From Deltaproteobacteria bacterium (GTDB taxonomy: Bacteria; Myxococcota; Kuafuiibacteriia; Kuafuiibacteriales; Kuafuiibacteriaceae): a stretch of DNA of 64,000 nt. Within the stretch, counting starts at the first letter, position 1; each line of letters starts with the position of its first letter. The stretch covers positions 744,001 through 808,000 of the forward strand of contig JADJBV010000001.1 of the NCBI GenBank assembly GCA_016703535.1, read 5' to 3'. A program made the position numbers and the translations under genes. Shown here piece by piece: positions 34,524 through 42,912 of the stretch. The notes under the pieces are model-generated. The model searched no databases. It had not been told where the DNA came from and saw only the letters and a list, made by a program, of their open reading frames with translations.

Positions 34524-35567
34524 ATGGACGTCATCGCCCTCACCAAAGAGCTGGTCGGCATCCCCTCGATCACCAACGATGAAGGCACGGTCGGGCGGTG
34601 GATCGCCGATCGTTTGGCGGCTCAAGGTTGGCACGTCCGGACCCAAGAGATCCCGCCGGAGGGGGACGCCAAACCTGCGTTGCCCCGGCTGAACGTCTTG
34701 GCCCTGAGCGACTTGGAGGGGCCCCCCGAAGTGGTGTTGACGACCCACCTGGACACGGTCCCGCCCTTCATCCCGGTGCGAGAAGAGGGCGAATATCTGT
34801 ACGGGCGCGGCACCTGCGACGCCAAAGGCATCTTCGCGGCCCAGTGGGTCGCGGCCGAGGGGCTGCGAAAAGCCGGGATCAAGCGGATCGCCTTGCTCGG
34901 GGTGGTCGGTGAAGAGACCGACTCCTGGGGCGCCAAGAAGGTCCACGAGCTGTTGCCCAAGGCGGGTTATTTGGTGGACGGCGAACCGACCGAGCTGGTG
35001 CCGGCCTCGGGCGCCAAGGGGATCTTGGCCCTTTCGGTCCGGGCCAAAGGGAAGGCCGCCCACTCGGCCTATCCGGAGCAAGGCCACTCGGCGCTCCACG
35101 ACCTGATCCCCGCTTTGGCCCGGGTGTTGGCCGCCGAACTCCCGTTTTTGCCCGAATATGGGCCCAGCACCGTCAACGTCGGGTTGATTCAAGGTGGGGT
35201 GGCGCCCAACGTCTTGGCGCCGGCGGCCACGGCCTCGGTGTTGATCCGCTTGGGTGCACCTTCCGCCCAGGTTTTGGCGGCGGTCGAGCCTTTGTTCGGC
35301 CCAGGGCTCGAGTTCGAGATCACCTCGCGGGCCGAACCACACCCGATCTTGGTCCCGGAAGGTCAGCGGGGTGAGGTGGTGCGTTTTGGCTCCGACGTCC
35401 CGTACCTTCAGCGGATCGGCACACCGCTGTTGGTCGGGCCCGGCTCGATCCACGACGCCCACACCGCGGGCGAAAAGGTGAAGAAGGCCGATCTTTTGGC
35501 CGCGGTCGAGCTCTACGCCGAGATCACCCGCACTCTGTTGGCCCTCCCGAAGGAGTTGAAGGCATGA
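34524..35567 (+). CDS. M20 family zinc peptidase (ArgE/DapE/ACY1-like)
   Basis: This 347-residue protein runs from the ATG at 34524; a much longer open frame upstream is meaningless GC-rich read-through. M20 zinc ligands are visible in order: TTHLDTVPP (His and Asp), GRGTCDAKG (bridging Asp), GVVGEETDSWGA (catalytic Glu and Glu ligand), DGEPTEL, and GSIHDAHTAGEKV (last His). The lid domain with SAYPEQGHSALHDLIPAL lies between. It should hydrolyse an N-acyl amino acid or small peptide. A DapE or ArgE assignment is not possible from sequence alone. It is coupled by ATGA to the adenosyltransferase that follows. Confidence 0.92.
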   Translation: MDVIALTKELVGIPSITNDEGTVGRWIADRLAAQGWHVRTQEIPPEGDAKPALPRLNVLALSDLEGPPEVVLTTHLDTVPPFIPVREEGEYLYGRGTCDAKGIFAAQWVAAEGLRKAGIKRIALLGVVGEETDSWGAKKVHELLPKAGYLVDGEPTELVPASGAKGILALSVRAKGKAAHSAYPEQGHSALHDLIPALARVLAAELPFLPEYGPSTVNVGLIQGGVAPNVLAPAATASVLIRLGAPSAQVLAAVEPLFGPGLEFEITSRAEPHPILVPEGQRGEVVRFGSDVPYLQRIGTPLLVGPGSIHDAHTAGEKVKKADLLAAVELYAEITRTLLALPKELKA

Positions 35568-36151
35568 GCATCATCATCAACCGGGTCTACACCGGCGTCG
35601 GCGATCAAGGGACCACCCGTTTGGCCGGCGGCCAAGAGGTCAAGAAGACCGATCTGCGGATCGAGGCCTACGGCACCTTGGACGAACTCAACGCCTGCCT
35701 CGGCCTCTGCGCCGAGCAGCTGCTGTTGGTCGAGCGGGGCCCGCAAGATCAACGGCTCTACGCCAGCCTGCGCCGCATCCAAAACGAACTCTTCGATCTC
35801 GGCGGCGAGCTGGCGGTGTTGCCCGCCGACCGGCATGAAAAGCAGATCTTGGTCTCGGCCGCCGACGCCAAGGTCCTCGAAGACGAACTCGACCGCACCA
35901 ACGGCGATCTCCCGACCCTCCGCTCCTTCGTTTTGCCGGGCGGCGGGATGTTGGCGGCCTTCTTTCACCAGGCCCGGACCGTGTGCCGCCGGGCCGAACG
36001 ACGGCTGGTCGCGCTCCACGAAGTCGAGGCCCAACGCAGCGAGGCCTTGGTCTATCTGAACCGCTTGAGTGATTGGCTTTTTGTGATGGGCCGGGCGGTG
36101 GCGATTGGTTCGGGACACGAAGAAGTCCTCTGGCGCCCCGGCCAACGCTGA
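35564..36151 (+). CDS. pduO: Cob(I)alamin adenosyltransferase, PduO type
   Basis: This 195-residue protein is a single-domain PduO/CobO2-type ATP:cob(I)alamin adenosyltransferase. It has the N-terminal VYTGVGDQGTTRLAGG, then AYGTLDELNACLGL, IQNELFDLGGEL and the C-terminal SFVLPGGGMLAAFFHQARTVCRRAERRL with LNRLSDWLFVMGR, all conserved at the ATP/B12 site. It makes adenosylcobalamin. The start overlaps the M20 peptidase stop (ATGA), an unusual partner; no B12-dependent enzyme is in the window. A hairpin with a T-rich tail follows directly. Confidence 0.95.
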   Translation: MSIIINRVYTGVGDQGTTRLAGGQEVKKTDLRIEAYGTLDELNACLGLCAEQLLLVERGPQDQRLYASLRRIQNELFDLGGELAVLPADRHEKQILVSAADAKVLEDELDRTNGDLPTLRSFVLPGGGMLAAFFHQARTVCRRAERRLVALHEVEAQRSEALVYLNRLSDWLFVMGRAVAIGSGHEEVLWRPGQR

Positions 36152-36152
36152 T

Positions 36153-36178
36153 CTCCCCATCCTCTCTGGGAGTTTGTT
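36153..36178 (+). terminator. Rho-independent terminator-like hairpin after pduO
   Basis: CTCCC (36153-36157) pairs with GGGAG (36168-36172), followed by TTTGTT. It begins 2 bp past the pduO stop and ends well before the next gene (36215). The stem is short (5 bp). Confidence 0.55.
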
Positions 36179-36214
36179 GCTTGACTCGTTGGGGCGGGCG
36201 AACAACTCACCCGC

Positions 36215-38005
36215 ATGTCCCGCCGCTTCCTTGGCCTACTCATCCTCGGACTCCTGAGTTGCAAACACGTGCCGGCACCGGACGCCGAAGCGCCGCCCGC
36301 CGATCGCACCAAGGCCGGTTTTCCCACCGAACAGGCTTTGGCCAAGTTGGCCCGCACCGAGTTGCCGACTGACTTTGGCGCCGACTCGGCGGGGCTGGAG
36401 GTGGAGCGCTGGACGTTGACCGGCCCTTTCCCGACGGGTTGGCAAGAACCTCACCCCAATGAGGGGACTTTGCCCCGGGCCTTGGCCCAGGCGTGGGCGC
36501 CGTCCGAGGGGCGACGCCTCAGCCTGGGGATGTTCTGCACGGCTCGGGAGGTCGGGCTCTTCCACGTCAAACACGGGCAGTTGCCCACGCCACTCCTTCG
36601 GGACTTCATCGGCGCCCGCTGTCGAGCCGCCGACTCCCAGTTCGCCATTCAGGTGTTGCACTGGAGCTTCCAAGGTCCCCCCCGCACCGAGCTGATGTTG
36701 GCCGAGGCGGAGAAGAAGCTGCCGGGGCTGGTGCGGGCCTTGCCGGGGACGGCGATGGACTACGGGATCTGGTTTGGCGTCGGTGAAGGGCGGGCGGTGA
36801 TGGTGGTGACCGCCGGGAGCCCCAAGGTCTTGATCTCCAGCTCGGTGCTCGAGGGCCAGGTCCTGAAGGTCCAGGGTCGCGTCCTGACCGAACTGCAGCA
36901 CCTGAGTGGGTTGGTGACTCGGGGGACCGCGGGCTTTGGCGAGTGTGAGGCCGAGCTCCGGGCGCCAAACTTCGAGATGGCTTGCCCGATCGACGGCGCC
37001 GATCCCCAGGTCTGGCTGGACGTCGTGGGCCAAGCGCCCGGGCGGTGGGTGGCGACCACCTTAACTTCGGTGATCGAGGCCAACACCCCAGGGAATACTG
37101 AATATATCGGTCAACTCTCGACCGCCACCAGCACCACCCCCGAAGGGCAAGTTGCCTTGCGGAGGGCCCTGGTCAATGAGATCGAGCTCGCTCGCCGCAT
37201 GCACGAACTCCCACCTCTTCAGCTGGACCTCCCCCAAAGTGAGGCGATCGGCCAAGTGACGCCCTATTATTTTGCGGGATCGGTGGGGGCCCTGCCGACG
37301 TCGGTGACCGATCAAGTGGCCTTGGGCGTCCAAGCGGGTTGGAAGGTGCAGGCCCCGGTGCGCCGCGGCACCTTCATCTCCTCGGCGTCGGTGGGCGGAG
37401 GCCTCGGTTATTTGGTGGGCGCGATGTTGGCGCGCCCCAGCGGCCGGGCCGCGGTTTTGGATCCCGAGGCGCGGCGTTTGGCGATCGGCGTGTTCCCCGC
37501 GGAAGGAGGCTTCACCGGCGCGATCGTCGCGACCTACCGGGTGATCGACCCCGCCCAGGCACCGCAGCTGGAGGAGAAGGCGTGGGCCGCGCTGCAAAAG
37601 GGGAGGGCGGCCTTCGGGCGCGCGGCGGCGGAGCGGTTGCCGGGGTTGGGCGACGAAAACCTGGAGGCCCTGCGGCGGGCCCCCTCTGGTGACGCCCACC
37701 AAACGTTACAGGCCCTCTTGAACGAGGCCGCGGCCCGGCACGTCGGCCAACAAGTCCGGGGCTGGTCCATGGACCTCGATGATCCCGAGGATTTGGCCTT
37801 CCCTCAGGAGTTGTTGTCCGCCGAGGACCTGGACTGCATCTTCCTGTTGGCCCACTACCGCCCGGCCTTCGAACCCTGGACTCGCCACGTCCTGTTCGTG
37901 CTGGTCCCGAGCTACACCACCGCCCGGGCACCCGTTGGACCCCAGCTTCCAGCCACCTTCGCCTCCGCTCAAGGGCAAGGTGCGTTGCAAACCACGACCC
38001 GGTAA
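36215..38005 (+). CDS. Lipoprotein with CAP/SCP-like C-terminal region
   Basis: This 596-residue protein has a lipobox (LILGLLSC) at residue 16. The first 300 residues are not recognisable. About residues 310-440 look like a CAP (cysteine-rich secretory/antigen-5/PR-1) domain: LVNEIELARRMHELPPLQLD, then MLARPSGRAAVLDPEARRLAIGVF. The final 150 residues are helical and charged. The CAP call is by pattern and moderate. It is probably surface-exposed. Its end overlaps the convergent Cys-rich gene by 37 bp. A dispersed palindrome lies at 37146, and a TACTGAAT motif at 37096. Confidence 0.8.
   Translation: MSRRFLGLLILGLLSCKHVPAPDAEAPPADRTKAGFPTEQALAKLARTELPTDFGADSAGLEVERWTLTGPFPTGWQEPHPNEGTLPRALAQAWAPSEGRRLSLGMFCTAREVGLFHVKHGQLPTPLLRDFIGARCRAADSQFAIQVLHWSFQGPPRTELMLAEAEKKLPGLVRALPGTAMDYGIWFGVGEGRAVMVVTAGSPKVLISSSVLEGQVLKVQGRVLTELQHLSGLVTRGTAGFGECEAELRAPNFEMACPIDGADPQVWLDVVGQAPGRWVATTLTSVIEANTPGNTEYIGQLSTATSTTPEGQVALRRALVNEIELARRMHELPPLQLDLPQSEAIGQVTPYYFAGSVGALPTSVTDQVALGVQAGWKVQAPVRRGTFISSASVGGGLGYLVGAMLARPSGRAAVLDPEARRLAIGVFPAEGGFTGAIVATYRVIDPAQAPQLEEKAWAALQKGRAAFGRAAAERLPGLGDENLEALRRAPSGDAHQTLQALLNEAAARHVGQQVRGWSMDLDDPEDLAFPQELLSAEDLDCIFLLAHYRPAFEPWTRHVLFVLVPSYTTARAPVGPQLPATFASAQGQGALQTTTR
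37146..37161. repeat. Dispersed palindrome GCAAG-N4-CTTGC, copy 4
   Basis: GGCAAG-TTGC-CTTGCG lies within the CAP-like lipoprotein gene, read GQVALR in its frame. Confidence 0.7.
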
Positions 38006-40638
38006 CCCGCGACGTTGGGGCATGAAGCGGCGCCCCCTTCACACTCGGAAAACTGGCAGTTGGTGCCGAGCGGGCAGCGCAATTCACAGGAAGCGCCGTC
38101 GGTGCAGCGGGAGTCGTCGCAAGAGGCGGCGGTGCACAAGATGTCGCAGCGGGTGTTGTTGCCCTGGCAATCGGTCTCGCAGTTGCTGACGCTGAGGCAC
38201 TCAAAGGTGCACGTGGAACCGCCCTGGCAGCGCGGTGAACAGTTGCTCGATCCCTCGCAGGCCACCCGGCAGTCGCAGCCACTATCACAGGTGACCATGC
38301 AATTGCTTTGGCCCGGCGGGCAGGCCTGGTCGCAACACTCGGAGAGTCCACAGCCGGTGCAGGTGGTGGGGCAACACAGACTCGACTGGGCTCCGGTACA
38401 GCTGTAGCCCCCTTCGACCTGACAAAGGTCGGAGCACCCATCGCCGCTCATGGTGTTGCCGTCATCGCAGGCCTCATTGGCCGTTCGACGACCGTCCCCG
38501 CAGGCGCTGGTGCAGGAAGAAGGTTCACCTTGGCAGAGCCATCCGGGCTCGACCTGACAAGCCGCGCTGCAGCCATCCCCGTTACTCGGCGGAAGGGGAT
38601 CATCGCAGGTCTCACCCCCGACCACCCGACCATCGCCGCAGACCGCCGCGCAGATCGAGGGGTTTTGGGTGCAGCTCCAGCCGAGCTCTTGCTGACAAAT
38701 CGACGAACACCCGTCGTTGTCCAAGCTGTTCTGGTCGTCGCAGGTCTCGACGCCAGGATACACGACGCCATCACCACACCAGACGCTGCAGACACTCGGT
38801 GAGCCGAGGCAACGCCAGCCAAGTTCCACGTTGCAGCTGCCGTTGCAGCCATCTCCTGCAACGACACCGCCGTCGTCGCAGGTCTCGACGTTGGCGATCA
38901 CCCGCTGGTCCCCACAAATTGGGGCGCAAGCGGCCCCCACTTGCGGGCAACTCCAGCCCACCTCGAGCTGGCAGCTGGGGCCGCAGCCGTCGTTGGCGGT
39001 GGTGTCCCCGTCATCGCAGGCCTCGCCCGTGTCCAAGCTGGCGTTGCCGCAGGTCTGCTGGCAGGCCGAAGGTTGCCCGCTGCAGGCCCACCCGGGGCTG
39101 ATCTGGCAGGCGGCGCAGCCGTCGGTGAGATCAGCGTTTTGGTCGTCGCAGACCTCCGGGCTTTGCAGCACCCCGTCCCCACATTTGGCGCAGATCGACG
39201 GCTCACCTTGGCAGGTCCAACCGTCCGGCTCCACGCGACAAGCGGGGCTGCAGCCGTCGCCGGGCGTCAGGTTGAGATCGTCACAGGCTTCACCGCCCAG
39301 GAGGCGTCCGTCGCCGCAGATCGGCTCACACGGGTCTCCGGCGGCGGGGCAGGTGTAGCCAGCCTCGACCGCGCAGTTGCTGCTGCAGCCATCCCCGGCC
39401 AAAGCGCCGCCGTCGTCGCAGGCCTCACCCACTTGAACGACGCCATCGCCGCAACTCATGTTGCAGACCGAGGGCTGCCCGGCGCAGGCAAATCCGGGAT
39501 CGAGTCCGCAGGTGGTGCTGCACCCGTCGTTGGGGAGGGTGTTGCCGTCGTCGCAGCTTTCGCCGCCGCCGATCTGGCCGTCTCCACAACGGACACAAAC
39601 GCTGGGCGCCGAACTGCAGCTCCACCCCGGCTCGATGGCGCAGCTTGCGCCGCAGCCGTCGTTGGGATCTTGATCGCCGTCATCACAGGCTTCATTGGCT
39701 TGGATCGCGCCGTCTCCGCAGATCGGCCGGCACAACGAGGGCGTGCCTTGGCAGATCCATCCATCCTCGATCTGGCAGTTGGAGGCACAACCGTCCCCCG
39801 CCCTTTGCCCACCGTCATCGCAGGTTTCGGTGCCCCGCAGCTCGCGGTCGCCGCAGACCGAGGTGCAGAGGGAAGGTTGGTCGCGACAGGTCCAGCCCGG
39901 CTCCCTGACACACCGATCGCTGCACCCGTCGCTCGAGTTTTGGTTGCCGTCATCGCAGCTCTCTCGGCCGTACACCGCCCCGTCACCGCAGATCCCGTCA
40001 CACACCGACGCCTCACCCTGGCAGCTATAACCGGCCTCCAGCAGGCAACGGGCGGAGCAGCCGTCGCCATCGATGGGGTTGCCGTCGTCGCAGGCTTCAC
40101 CGCTGCCGATCAGACCATCGCCGCAGCTGGTCTGTTGGCAACGGGAAGGGGTCCCGCTGCAGGCCCAACCCAACTCCTCTTGGCAACCAGGCCCACAGCC
40201 GTCCCCGACCCGTTCGTTGCCGTCGTCACAAGACTCGGGGGCTTCGGTGACCCCATCGCCGCAGGCACTCTGGACTGGGATCAGCTGGACCTGAATTTTG
40301 GGCCGAGGCCCGGAGCTGAGCAAGACCGTGCGAACCTCTTGGGCCAAGATGACTTCACTGTCGGGAGAACGCCCCCAAACCCACAACTCGACCTCTTCGC
40401 CGATCAGTCGGTTGGGGAGGAGTACGGTGATGGTGGTGGTCAGGATTATGGGCAACTCCGGGGCCAGGCGTTGTTCGCCATCGGCGATCACCACTCCGTC
40501 CACCAACACCCCGATCTCGAGACGGCTGATCAGGGCTGGGTGAGTGACGATGACGTCGACGCCGACAGTCTCCCCACCACAAGCCAGGTTGCCGACGATG
40601 GCCCAAAATAGGGCAAGAGGTGCGGCAGGATTCCGCAT
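37969..40638 (-). CDS. Myxobacterial Cys-rich lipoprotein with 14 DUF4215-type repeats
   Basis: This 889-residue protein has a lipobox LFWAIVGNLAC at about residue 20. A beta-rich N-terminal region (about 25-130) is followed by fourteen tandem units of about 43 residues with the pattern CGDG-x5-E-x-CDDGN-x3-GDGCS-x2-C-x-E-x-GW-x-C. This is the Myxococcus Cys-rich repeat, with six or more Cys per unit that should form disulfides outside the cytoplasm. The C-terminal 130 residues are also Cys-rich but irregular (ECCDQACPPG, CDCRVACEG). The repeats are degenerate in sequence yet constant in length. The protein is probably a surface adhesion or structural protein. It converges with the preceding gene and is read toward it. 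Confidence 0.92.
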   Translation of the reverse strand: MRNPAAPLALFWAIVGNLACGGETVGVDVIVTHPALISRLEIGVLVDGVVIADGEQRLAPELPIILTTTITVLLPNRLIGEEVELWVWGRSPDSEVILAQEVRTVLLSSGPRPKIQVQLIPVQSACGDGVTEAPESCDDGNERVGDGCGPGCQEELGWACSGTPSRCQQTSCGDGLIGSGEACDDGNPIDGDGCSARCLLEAGYSCQGEASVCDGICGDGAVYGRESCDDGNQNSSDGCSDRCVREPGWTCRDQPSLCTSVCGDRELRGTETCDDGGQRAGDGCASNCQIEDGWICQGTPSLCRPICGDGAIQANEACDDGDQDPNDGCGASCAIEPGWSCSSAPSVCVRCGDGQIGGGESCDDGNTLPNDGCSTTCGLDPGFACAGQPSVCNMSCGDGVVQVGEACDDGGALAGDGCSSNCAVEAGYTCPAAGDPCEPICGDGRLLGGEACDDLNLTPGDGCSPACRVEPDGWTCQGEPSICAKCGDGVLQSPEVCDDQNADLTDGCAACQISPGWACSGQPSACQQTCGNASLDTGEACDDGDTTANDGCGPSCQLEVGWSCPQVGAACAPICGDQRVIANVETCDDGGVVAGDGCNGSCNVELGWRCLGSPSVCSVWCGDGVVYPGVETCDDQNSLDNDGCSSICQQELGWSCTQNPSICAAVCGDGRVVGGETCDDPLPPSNGDGCSAACQVEPGWLCQGEPSSCTSACGDGRRTANEACDDGNTMSGDGCSDLCQVEGGYSCTGAQSSLCCPTTCTGCGLSECCDQACPPGQSNCMVTCDSGCDCRVACEGSSNCSPRCQGGSTCTFECLSVSNCETDCQGNNTRCDILCTAASCDDSRCTDGASCELRCPLGTNCQFSECEGGAASCPNVAGYRVVVCNAPCP

Positions 40639-40743
40639 GAACCCGGACCATACCCCGAGGTGCCCCCGAAGTGATGTGTGGGAGCGGGTGATCTTCGTCG
40701 CCCACGTTTGGGAACGTTCAAGGCCCCGTGTTAAAGCAACGAG

Positions 40744-42234
40744 GTGGTCCTCTGCCCTCGCTGTGGCCAGGCCGCCGATCCCCAACATCGGTGTGTGACT
40801 GCGGACGAGCCCAACCCAGGCCCCGAAGGCACCTTGGTGGTCCGAGAGCGGCGCGAACTCTTCGCCGAACTCCCCGAGCCCGGCGCGATCGTTGGGAGTT
40901 ATCGACTCTTGGCCGTGCAGGGTGAAGGGGCGGTCGGTCGGGTCTACTTGGCCGAACACACGCGGCTCGGTCGCCGGGTGGCGTTGAAGATGTTGCGGCC
41001 CGAGTTTTCCCATCACCCCAAGGCCATCGAACGTTTTTTTGGTGAAGCCCGGGCGGTGAACCGGATCGCCCACGACAACATCGTGGTCATCACCGACTTC
41101 TACGACGAAGGCGAATACCCGGCCCACTACATCATGGAGCTGCTCGAGGGCATGTCTTTGGCGGAGCGGCTGGAGGCCGTGAGGTTCTTGGATCCCGGGT
41201 CTGCGATCGCGATCGCTCGACAGCTGGCCTCCACTTTGGCGGCGGTCCACGCGATGGGCATCGTCCACCGAGATCTCAAGCCCGCCAACATCTACCTCAC
41301 TCGCCGGGGCGCCCAAGCCGACTTCGTCAAGCTCCTGGACTTCGGGGTGGCCAAACTCTCCAAGGGCCTCGAGCTTCAAGGTGTTGGAGGGAACACCAGC
41401 GGCTCGACGATCGAGACCAAGATGGGCGCCTTGATCGGCACCCCCCGATACATGTCGCCCGAGCAGGCCCAGGGGCTGCCGGTGGACGCCCGCTCCGATC
41501 TCTACGCCCTCGGCGTGATCCTCTACGAGATGTTGGTGGGGCACCCGCCGTTTCGCAGCGACGATCTGATCGACGTGTTGGCGATGCACCAGGTGGGGAC
41601 GCCGCTCCGCCCTAGCGAGTTGCCGGACGCGCCCCAGGTGGTGCCCCCGGACCTCGAGGCCTTGATCATGGAGCTGCTGTGCAAGTTGCCCTCGCAGCGG
41701 CCGCAGACCGCCGAGGTGCTGCTGGCTCGGCTCGACGCGCTCCAGCCCGGCCCGCGGCCGAGGCGATCTTGGGCGCCGGCAATGATCTTTGGGGTGGTGG
41801 CGTCGTTGGGGCTGGCCGCGGCGGGCGCGGTCTGGAGCGGTGGGCTGGAGCCGAAGGTGAGCCGGGAGCCCCGGGCCGCCAACGTCGAAGCCCCCCCGCC
41901 GCGTTCACCCGAGGTGCCCCTCGACCCGGCGCCCGCGCCGCTCGAAGATCAGCCCTCGCGTGAACCGGAGATCGAGAGGCCGGAGATCGCCGAGCCCACG
42001 CCCTCGCTTTCGCCGACCGGTGGGGATCGGAGCGCTGTCGAAGGCGCCGCGGATCCCAAGGAGCCCCCCAGCCGTCGTCGCCGGGGGAGGCGTCGACCCG
42101 CGCCCCCCGATCCGCCGGCCCTCAGCGCCCCGGTACTGGCGCCGGCACCCCGGCCCGCACCGGCTGAAAATGAAGAGGAGCGCGGACCGATCGACACTGC
42201 CAAGACCCTCAACCCCTTCGGAGGTGCGGAGTGA
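40744..42234 (+). CDS. Serine/threonine protein kinase with N-terminal zinc ribbon
   Basis: This 496-residue protein starts with CPRCGQ-x5-HRC, a zinc ribbon common in myxobacterial kinases. The kinase domain fills about residues 50-335: GEGAVGRVYLAEHTRLGRRVALKML (P-loop and Lys), catalytic loop HRDLKPANIYL, DFGVAK, and APE-like GTPRYMSPEQAQG. A single transmembrane helix lies at about 345-365 (WAPAMIFGVVASLGLAAAGAVW), followed by a long Pro/Arg tail. This is a PknB-like transmembrane kinase with a probable extracytoplasmic tail. The start is a GTG. The TPR gene following overlaps it by 4 bp and may be its partner or substrate. Confidence 0.94.
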   Translation: MVLCPRCGQAADPQHRCVTADEPNPGPEGTLVVRERRELFAELPEPGAIVGSYRLLAVQGEGAVGRVYLAEHTRLGRRVALKMLRPEFSHHPKAIERFFGEARAVNRIAHDNIVVITDFYDEGEYPAHYIMELLEGMSLAERLEAVRFLDPGSAIAIARQLASTLAAVHAMGIVHRDLKPANIYLTRRGAQADFVKLLDFGVAKLSKGLELQGVGGNTSGSTIETKMGALIGTPRYMSPEQAQGLPVDARSDLYALGVILYEMLVGHPPFRSDDLIDVLAMHQVGTPLRPSELPDAPQVVPPDLEALIMELLCKLPSQRPQTAEVLLARLDALQPGPRPRRSWAPAMIFGVVASLGLAAAGAVWSGGLEPKVSREPRAANVEAPPPRSPEVPLDPAPAPLEDQPSREPEIERPEIAEPTPSLSPTGGDRSAVEGAADPKEPPSRRRRGRRRPAPPDPPALSAPVLAPAPRPAPAENEEERGPIDTAKTLNPFGGAE

Positions 42235-42839
42235 GCGGGCGCGATCGAAGGCACCCGGTTCGTTGCGCTGCGGTCGGGCTCCTGATGCTGCTGGGCGCAG
42301 AGGTGCGGGCGGCCGAGCCGGCGGTCACCGAAGATCGGGCCGCCGCCAAACTCAGCTTCGAGGAAGGCGAAGGCCACTACCGGCTTGGGCAATTCGAGCA
42401 GGCCCTCGAGGCCTACTCCCGGGCCTATCGACAGTTTCCTCGACCGGCCTTTCTATTCAATATAGGGCAGTGCCACCGCAACTTGGAGGACTGGCAAAAG
42501 GCGATCTTCTTCTTCCGCGGTTACCTCAACGAGTCGCCCGGGACGCCGGATCGGCCCCAGGTCGAGGCCCTGATCGCCGACCTAGAGGTTCGGCAACGGG
42601 AACGTGAGGCCGCCGCCCTCCGCACCACCACCGGGACCTCCGCCCCCAACAACCTGGTGCTCGCCGCCCCGGCCCCCGTTGCAGAACCCGAGGGCCTCTC
42701 GGCCTGGTGGATCGTCGGCGGGATCGTCGTGTTGGCCGCCGCCGGAGTGATCGCCGGCCTCGCCTTGAGTGGGGGTGACGACGGCTTGCCCTCGGACCTC
42801 GCTCCCGGCGCCCGAGTCCTCGATTTTCGAGATCGCTGA
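42231..42839 (+). CDS. TPR-domain protein with signal and C-terminal membrane helix
   Basis: This 202-residue protein has a signal segment (AAVGLLMLLGAEVRA), then TPR-like helices (AAAKLSFEEGEGHYRLGQFEQALEAYSRAYRQF and AFLFNIGQCHRNLEDWQKAIFFFRGYL), and a C-terminal membrane helix (WWIVGGIVVLAAAGVIAGLAL). The tail is short and acidic. It starts with a GTG that overlaps the kinase stop, so the pair is co-transcribed. Myxobacterial kinase/TPR pairs are common and often function together. A TATTCAAT motif lies inside at 42454 and uses the rare codons CTA and ATA. Confidence 0.88.
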   Translation: MSGRDRRHPVRCAAVGLLMLLGAEVRAAEPAVTEDRAAAKLSFEEGEGHYRLGQFEQALEAYSRAYRQFPRPAFLFNIGQCHRNLEDWQKAIFFFRGYLNESPGTPDRPQVEALIADLEVRQREREAAALRTTTGTSAPNNLVLAAPAPVAEPEGLSAWWIVGGIVVLAAAGVIAGLALSGGDDGLPSDLAPGARVLDFRDR

Positions 42840-42912
42840 GCACGGTGCCCCAACGACGACACCCGCCAGGTGGCTTCGAGTTGGGTCACGGCCTGGGGTT
42901 CGGCGGCGCGGA

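Noticed and set aside
38941..40611. Long plus-strand open frame opposite the Cys-rich gene
   Set aside because: It mirrors the Cys-rich repeats on the other strand and has no independent start, signal or domain; repeat-driven shadow.
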